A stretch of DNA of 64,000 nucleotides, taken from NCBI RefSeq assembly GCF_000020525.1, contig NC_011026.1:2648001-2712000 (forward strand), given 5' to 3'. Under the pieces are notes generated by a model that saw only the letters and a program-made list of their open reading frames with translations, did not search any database and was not told the origin of the DNA. The first letter of the stretch is position 1. Every line of letters begins with the position of its first letter. Below are positions 58,708-64,000 of the stretch, piece by piece. Source of the DNA: Chloroherpeton thalassium ATCC 35110. Its GTDB lineage: Bacteria; Bacteroidota; Chlorobiia; Chlorobiales; Chloroherpetonaceae. The position numbers were made by a program, and so were the translations under genes.

Positions 58708-60624
58708 ATGACATACAACTTTTACAAAAAACTCTGTTTGACTTCGCTCCTAACGCTTTCGAGCGCCTTGCCGATTTTTGCACAAACCCAAGAAGAAGGG
58801 AAAACGTACAAAGCAGATGAAGTGGTTGTAACCGCCACTTTATCGGAATTACGTATCGCGGATGTGCCGGCAAGTGTTCAGGTTTTCGACGAGGCGGAAA
58901 TTGCTGACATGGGCTCGCAAACCCTGAACGACGTGCTTTTTGAGGCTCAAGGGTTGATATTGGAACCAACGAATGGTCGCTTAAGCACCGCTCGCTTGCG
59001 GGGACTCAGCAGCAAAAACACGCTGATTTTGATGGACGGGATGAGACTGCCATCCGGCTTCCAGGATTATATCGATTTAGGGGAAATTCCAACGGGCATG
59101 ATTGGGCAAGTTGAAGTTGTGCGCGGCTCGGGATCAGCGCTTTATGGCAGCGACGCGATTGGCGGCGTGATCAATCTTATCACGCGGAAACCGCAAGATG
59201 AATTTCACTTAAACCTCAACACGCGCTATGGACAAAGCACTTATGGCGAGGCGGAAAATCCGATTTTCAAGGGAAACATGAGCGGCGGCGCTGGCGATTT
59301 TAACTACGTATTATCAGGCACTTTTAACCAACGCGACCGCTTCGATCGCGATAAAAGCACGCTTGCTACTGATGGCGACGATAAAACTATCGGCTCAGGT
59401 TCGGGAAAACTTATTTATCAACTCACGTCTCAAAGCGACATTTCCTTCGGCCTCAATTATACCGACATTGAGCTCGAAGGCTACCGCACCCAAACATCTG
59501 GCGATTGGGCTCGAACTGTGAATGCTACGCGTTCTTCCGGCTATGTTCAATTTTCTGGAAACCTTGGCGAAAAGTCGCGGTTGGTGGCCAGAGCCTATCG
59601 GTCCTACTACGATTGGGAAGCCGTGATGAAATCGGTTTCAGGCAGCAGCAGCTCAACAACCACTTCGCTTGAACAAACGCTCGACCAGTTTGACAGCCGT
59701 TGGACTGGCTTGCTGTTCGATCAGCACCGCGTGACTGCAGGTCTGGAATACAGAAACGAAGACCGCAAGGACGACTCCACCAGCCACAACGTGCACAACT
59801 TGGGGGTTTTCCTGCAAGATGAGCTTTTGTTCTTTCAGCGGCTTGGTGTTATTGTGGGCGCGCGATACGATCATCATTCCGATTTTGGTTCAGCCATTAG
59901 TCCAAAGCTGAGCGCATCCTATCCGCTCACGGAACATATTCGGCTGCGCGGCTCCTATGGCGAAGGCTTTCGTGCCCCAACAGTTTATGAACTCTACACG
60001 GGCTCGCTTTATACGAAAAAGAAAATCGTTTATGCCAATCCCAATCTCGATCCGGAAAAATCACAAAGCTATGAGCTTGGCGCAGATTTTTGGTATGGCC
60101 GAATTTCTTTTAACTTAAGCCTTTTTCACAACGACATGCGCGACATGATTACGGAAATTCAAACCGGCACCAACGGAAAAATTCCAGTTTATGAACTCCG
60201 AAACGTTTCCAAAGCCATGACCGAAGGCATGGAGACAAACATAGAAATCAACCTGCCGTTTGGATTTGCGCTTGGCGACGAATTTACCTGGATGAATACG
60301 GAGAATAAATCTACCGGCGAAGAATTACTTTATGTGCCAACCACTTCAAACACGCTAAAACTCAGCTATCACAACCAAGAATACGGGCTGAAAAGTAATT
60401 TGCGCGTGGTTTCCATCGGGGAACAACTGATTGAAAGCGATAATGTGGCCGACGGCTACACGATCTTCAATTTTTATGCAGCTAAAACCCTGAGCAACAA
60501 TTTTGATTTTTACTTTGGCATCGATAATCTTTTTAACTCAGACGCAAGCAGTGCTTATGGCAACATCGGCGGCGCTGGCACAACAGGCACGTTCTTTTAC
60601 AGCGGGCTAAATTTTAAGCTGTAA
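58708..60624 (+). CDS. TonB-dependent outer-membrane receptor
   Basis: This 638-residue outer-membrane transporter has a signal peptide (LCLTSLLTLSSALPIFAQ) and a TonB box-like YKADEVVVTAT. The plug domain contains ARLRGLSSKNTLILMDGMRL and VEVVRGSGSALYGSDAIGGV, followed by a 22-strand barrel ending in a TGTFFYSGLNFKL terminal strand with final hydrophobic residues. The plug and size resemble BtuB/CirA-type receptors. The ligand is not shown by the sequence; corrinoid, heme or siderophore are options. It precedes a cytochrome c lipoprotein gene by 53 bp and has a palindrome in its promoter. Confidence 0.88.
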   Translation: MTYNFYKKLCLTSLLTLSSALPIFAQTQEEGKTYKADEVVVTATLSELRIADVPASVQVFDEAEIADMGSQTLNDVLFEAQGLILEPTNGRLSTARLRGLSSKNTLILMDGMRLPSGFQDYIDLGEIPTGMIGQVEVVRGSGSALYGSDAIGGVINLITRKPQDEFHLNLNTRYGQSTYGEAENPIFKGNMSGGAGDFNYVLSGTFNQRDRFDRDKSTLATDGDDKTIGSGSGKLIYQLTSQSDISFGLNYTDIELEGYRTQTSGDWARTVNATRSSGYVQFSGNLGEKSRLVARAYRSYYDWEAVMKSVSGSSSSTTTSLEQTLDQFDSRWTGLLFDQHRVTAGLEYRNEDRKDDSTSHNVHNLGVFLQDELLFFQRLGVIVGARYDHHSDFGSAISPKLSASYPLTEHIRLRGSYGEGFRAPTVYELYTGSLYTKKKIVYANPNLDPEKSQSYELGADFWYGRISFNLSLFHNDMRDMITEIQTGTNGKIPVYELRNVSKAMTEGMETNIEINLPFGFALGDEFTWMNTENKSTGEELLYVPTTSNTLKLSYHNQEYGLKSNLRVVSIGEQLIESDNVADGYTIFNFYAAKTLSNNFDFYFGIDNLFNSDASSAYGNIGGAGTTGTFFYSGLNFKL

Positions 60625-60677
60625 AAATGATACCTTTTTTGTTTGTTCATTTACCGTCAATAAAAACAGATAACCTT

Positions 60678-61178
60678 ATGAAACGCATCCTTATTTTTTC
60701 CCTTCTCGGTTTTGTGCTTGGCGCATGTAGCCCATCCGGGAAATCCAGCGAAATAGCCACAGAAGGAAAAAACACAGCTTCGGAAAAAGCTGAAGCTGAT
60801 GGCCAAAATACGGCATCAACAGAAAACGAGGGAGAAAAGATTTTTAAGATGTATTGCAGTTCTTGCCATCAAATGTCGCCGCCACCCAAAATAGCCCCGC
60901 CGGTTTTGGGTATCGCCGCACACTACCGCGAAGCTTTCAAGAACAAGGAAGAAGCCGTTGCGCACATGGTTGCATTCATTCAGTCGCCTGATAGCTCAAA
61001 GTCAAAGCTTGAAGCGCGCGCGCTGAATCGCTTTGGCCTCATGCCAACCCTGCCACTTTCAAAAGAAAAACTCAGCATGGCTGCCGGCTGGCTTTGGGAC
61101 CAATACGATCCAAATTTTAAATGCGGCGGTGGCGCCGGTGCTGGCGCTGGCGTTAGAGCTGGAGCTGGTTCGAAGTAA
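60678..61178 (+). CDS. Monoheme cytochrome c lipoprotein
   Basis: This small lipoprotein of about 166 residues starts MKRILIFSLLGFVLGACSPS with a clear lipobox Cys. A flexible Ser/Glu/Ala-rich linker (GKNTASEKAEADGQNTASTE) leads to the heme site MYCSSCHQMSPPPKIAPP. A distal methionine candidate lies in NRFGLMPTLPLSK. The protein ends in a Gly/Ala low-complexity tail (GGGAGAGAGVRAG). The ORF reads back to 60627, but the lipoprotein leader supports the ATG at 60678. It is probably co-transcribed with the TonB receptor; a strong terminator follows. Confidence 0.86.
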   Translation: MKRILIFSLLGFVLGACSPSGKSSEIATEGKNTASEKAEADGQNTASTENEGEKIFKMYCSSCHQMSPPPKIAPPVLGIAAHYREAFKNKEEAVAHMVAFIQSPDSSKSKLEARALNRFGLMPTLPLSKEKLSMAAGWLWDQYDPNFKCGGGAGAGAGVRAGAGSK

Positions 61179-61185
61179 TGTTAAA

Positions 61186-61213
61186 GAAAGGCGTCCCCCG
61201 CCTTTCTTTTTTT
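61186..61213 (+). terminator. Intrinsic terminator after cytochrome c gene
   Basis: GAAAGGCG (61186-61193), a TCCCC loop, CGCCTTTC (61199-61206) and seven T. This is a standard rho-independent terminator ending the receptor-cytochrome unit. Confidence 0.93.
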
Positions 61214-61329
61214 CTGCCAGATTTGCTTTAGCGAAATCAAACTTCTTGCACTAAATTATTGGGCTTTGGTTTTAACGCTGAAGCGGCATTCTTGACGAAA
61301 AGGCCGATTCTCAAAAAAATCATCTGCTC

Positions 61330-64000
61330 ATGGCACGCATCGCTTACCAAGTTATTTTTTTTGCCCTGTTTTTAGTTTTTCTCATCAATCCCAATTTGGC
61401 AGGCGCGGCCTCACCGCCGGTTCTTCCCGACACGCTGCCATCGTTGGGAACGGTAAAAATAGCCCCAAATAAACACTACAAATCGCAAGGCCTTCACACC
61501 TTCATTTTTGGACAGCATTGGCGCAATGTTTGGACCACCCCTATCGAAGTGCCCATTTTAGATATTCGCAAATTTGCCGGTGGGCTTGAACCTGAACGCA
61601 AAGGCGGCGGCTTTCAAACGCAGTCGCTTCGGTTGAAAGGAAAAAACGGCATCGTTTATAAATTTCGATCGGTCGATAAAGACCCGCTCAAAATGATGCC
61701 GGAAGCCCTTCAAAAAAGCATTGTGGCCGATGTGCTTCAAGATCAAATCAGCTCGTATCATCCACTTTCAACCGTGCTCGTCAAACCCTTCACGCGCGCG
61801 CTGGGGGTTTTATATTCCGAAGCCACGCTTTGCGTTTTGCCAAACGACCCTGAGATTTTGGGCGAATTCAACGCACAGTTCGGCGGCATGTTGGGCACGA
61901 TTGAAATTCATCCCGATGAAGCTGAAAATCATAGCGATAGCTTTGCGGGCGCGGATAAAGTGCTCGGTACACATAAACTCTACGAGAAACTGATTTCCGA
62001 CAACGACGAGCGCGTCGACGGCGAGGCCTACCTAAAAGCACGCTTGCTCGATCTTTTCCTCGGCGATTGGGACCGGCACTATGATCAATGGCGTTGGGCG
62101 GGCTATAAAAACGGGAAAAAACGTATTTGGCAACCCATTCCTCGCGACCGCGACCAAGCATTTGCTCGCTTTGATGGCGTTTTTCCTTGGGTGGAAACGC
62201 AAGTTGTCCCGCAAATGAACAATTTTTCCGAATCTTATCCGGGCATTTGGTTTCTGACTTGGTCGGGGCGACGCGTAGATAGAAAATGCCTTACGGCCAT
62301 TGATAAAAAAACCTGGAAGCGCGTTGCCAAAGAAGTCCAAGCTGTGCTCACCGATTCGCTCATTCACGAAGCCATCCAAACCCTGCCCACTTCGCTGCAA
62401 AATGAAGAAGCTGCCTGGCTGGAAAAGGCGTTGAAATCCCGAAGAGACCACTTGCTGGAAGCCGCCGACGAGATGTACCGCATCTACGCTGCGTATGTCG
62501 ATATCGATGGCAGCGACAAAGACGATTATTTGGAAATCGTGCGGCTTGAAAACGGGTCGGTTGCGGTGCGCATCTACAAAATGGACAAAAAAGAATGGGA
62601 GAAAAAAGGCAAGCCTTGGTATAGCCGCGTGTTTGATCCCGATTACACCGAAGAAATTCGCGTGTATTTGCACGGCGACGATGACAAGACCGTGATTTCA
62701 GGTGACGCAACTGAGAGCATCGTTGTGCGTGTGATCGGCGGCGAGGGCAACGACCAATTCTACGACCAATCCTACGTCTATTGCTGCGGCTTTTTTCGCA
62801 GTTCACTCACCTACTTCTATGACAGCGATCCGAACACGTATTTCAAATCTGGAGCCAATACGGAGATCAATCGAGAAATTCTCAGCACACCGCCCGATCT
62901 TGTGGAAAAATACGAACGAACGCCTCGCGATTATGGCTATGAGCTTTGGTACTCGGTCGATAATTTATGGGCAACTTACAACTCAGACTTTGGCCTGATG
63001 CTGGGTCATGGCGCTCGCCTCGAACGCTATAAGTTTCGGCAATCGCCTTACGCTTACCAAATGAGCATCAAAGGTGGCTATGCCTTTGGAAGCGAGAAAT
63101 ACGAACTTTCTTACAATGCGGATATTCGCTCGTTTATTTCCGGCACCAGCCTTCGAGTTGAGGCGCAAACAACCGGCCTTGCAATGCTCAATTTTTACGG
63201 CTACGGCAATAAATCCAAAATCAACGAAGCGCGCGACGAAGATGAGCTTTACGAGACGGAAAGCCAAAAGACGACGGTTAGCACAAAACTGATCATACCT
63301 GCCAGCCCTTACACGGTGGCCTTTGTCGGCTGCGATTATAAACACTTGAACATTCATTTTGAACCGACGCTCAATCCTGACGATCACGAGCAAACCTACC
63401 TCAATCTGAATCGCCCGAAAGGGGTTTATGAAAACCAGAACATCAGCCTTTACGCCGGCTTTTCCATTGATACACGCGCGAAGAACGTGCTTTCATCATC
63501 CAACGAAGAGCATCTTTCCTTCGAATGGCGCGCACCAAGCTCCCCCGCCACGAAAACGGCAGCTTGCAGCGGCTATTTTCTTAGCCTCGAAGGACGGTAT
63601 TTTCCAAATGCGCTCAAAAACGATATCGACTTTTCCAAACTCAAGCTTGACTTGGGCACATACATTCCCTTGCCACTCAAGCTTTCGCGATTAGCCTTAA
63701 GATTTGGCGGTGAAAAAATTTGGGGACCTTATCCGTTTTATGAAGCGGCTTATCTGGGCGGGCAAAACACCCTGCGCGGCTTTCGACTTCAGCGCTACGC
63801 CGGCGACGCCGAAATTCACGCGGGCTGTGAACTTCGGTTGTATCTTTCAAAATTCAAATTCTTAGTGCCGATTTCCTTTGGACCGCTCGCTTTTTCGGAA
63901 ACAGGACGCGTATTTCTGGAAGGCGAACGCCATGCAGATGCTTGGCATACCAGTGTTGGCGGCGGCCTTTGGTTCTCGTTTGTCGATCCGTCCTACACCA
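61330..64000 (+). CDS. Outer-membrane protein with Omp85/D15-like C-terminus and kinase-like N-terminal motifs, partial
   Basis: An open frame of 890 codons runs to the window edge. It begins MARIAYQVIFFALFLVFLIN (signal peptide). The N-terminal half has LDLFLGDWDRHYDQWRW and QPIPRDRDQAFARFDG, resembling the catalytic (D-x-x-x-H-x-x-x-x) and metal (DRD) motifs of atypical FAM20/CotH/HipA-like kinases; this is a motif-level suggestion. A beta-rich region follows. Near the end EAAYLGGQNTLRGFRLQRYA and LAFSETGRVFLEGE match the bacterial surface antigen (D15) barrel of BamA/TamA proteins. Comparable Bacteroidetes proteins are called BamA/TamA family outer-membrane proteins. The function is unknown. 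The frame was checked at several points and no stop was found. Confidence 0.75.
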   Translation, partial: MARIAYQVIFFALFLVFLINPNLAGAASPPVLPDTLPSLGTVKIAPNKHYKSQGLHTFIFGQHWRNVWTTPIEVPILDIRKFAGGLEPERKGGGFQTQSLRLKGKNGIVYKFRSVDKDPLKMMPEALQKSIVADVLQDQISSYHPLSTVLVKPFTRALGVLYSEATLCVLPNDPEILGEFNAQFGGMLGTIEIHPDEAENHSDSFAGADKVLGTHKLYEKLISDNDERVDGEAYLKARLLDLFLGDWDRHYDQWRWAGYKNGKKRIWQPIPRDRDQAFARFDGVFPWVETQVVPQMNNFSESYPGIWFLTWSGRRVDRKCLTAIDKKTWKRVAKEVQAVLTDSLIHEAIQTLPTSLQNEEAAWLEKALKSRRDHLLEAADEMYRIYAAYVDIDGSDKDDYLEIVRLENGSVAVRIYKMDKKEWEKKGKPWYSRVFDPDYTEEIRVYLHGDDDKTVISGDATESIVVRVIGGEGNDQFYDQSYVYCCGFFRSSLTYFYDSDPNTYFKSGANTEINREILSTPPDLVEKYERTPRDYGYELWYSVDNLWATYNSDFGLMLGHGARLERYKFRQSPYAYQMSIKGGYAFGSEKYELSYNADIRSFISGTSLRVEAQTTGLAMLNFYGYGNKSKINEARDEDELYETESQKTTVSTKLIIPASPYTVAFVGCDYKHLNIHFEPTLNPDDHEQTYLNLNRPKGVYENQNISLYAGFSIDTRAKNVLSSSNEEHLSFEWRAPSSPATKTAACSGYFLSLEGRYFPNALKNDIDFSKLKLDLGTYIPLPLKLSRLALRFGGEKIWGPYPFYEAAYLGGQNTLRGFRLQRYAGDAEIHAGCELRLYLSKFKFLVPISFGPLAFSETGRVFLEGERHADAWHTSVGGGLWFSFVDPSYT

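Overview
The window looks like a chromosome segment from a member of the Bacteroidetes/Chlorobi group, and a green-sulfur-type bacterium such as a Chloroherpeton relative fits best. This is inference. It rests on the fused early-cobalt cobalamin enzymes, a DnaG with a degenerate zinc finger, menaquinone-type and octaheme respiratory genes, and weak Shine-Dalgarno sites. No rRNA, tRNA or complete transposon was recognised.

Positions 1-21480 are almost entirely one minus-strand cobamide region. A sigma70-like promoter and a cobalamin riboswitch (21272-21479) head the genes in this order: a BtuF-like lipoprotein, CbiZ, a two-domain nitrilase-like protein, a TIM-barrel protein, the cobalt transporter CbiMNQO, an SDR protein, BluB, CobA, a His-tailed CbiX, CbiL, the CbiH-CbiC fusion, the CbiE-CbiT fusion, the CbiG-CbiF fusion and CbiJ (cut by the window edge). 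Together they take uroporphyrinogen III through most of corrin-ring synthesis, import cobalt and corrinoids, and probably remodel imported cobamides. Foreign-looking insertions break the cluster: an opposite-strand TIR-transmembrane-WD40 gene, a PD-(D/E)XK protein, an orphan antitoxin-like gene and palindromic repeats. A PocR-PAS-histidine kinase-receiver gene is divergent from the riboswitch operon.

Positions 21700-35835 hold that kinase, a three-repeat decayed CRISPR remnant, dnaG, an M23 peptidase lipoprotein, an M61 PDZ peptidase, a DNA methyltransferase whose partner restriction gene appears broken twice, and an OmpR-type two-component system.

Positions 35900-46522 are one very large CRISPR array: 161 repeats and 160 spacers by hand count, with no cas gene in the window. 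The reverse complement of the repeat ends in ATTGAAAC, the usual Cas6-type crRNA handle, so transcription probably runs right to left from a leader at about 46523-47000. Several spacers or spacer pairs are duplicated, and three appear to match pentapeptide-repeat coding sequence.

Positions 47008-51005 encode a sulfur/respiratory operon: octaheme cytochrome, membrane cytochrome b, two YeeE/YedE half-transporters and a cysteine-less rhodanese. Positions 51047-64000 carry a second PD-(D/E)XK protein, a PhoD-like phosphatase, a ClC-CBS channel, a hotdog thioesterase with an acyl-CoA ligase, a TonB-dependent receptor with a cytochrome c lipoprotein, and a partial outer-membrane protein with an Omp85/D15-like end.
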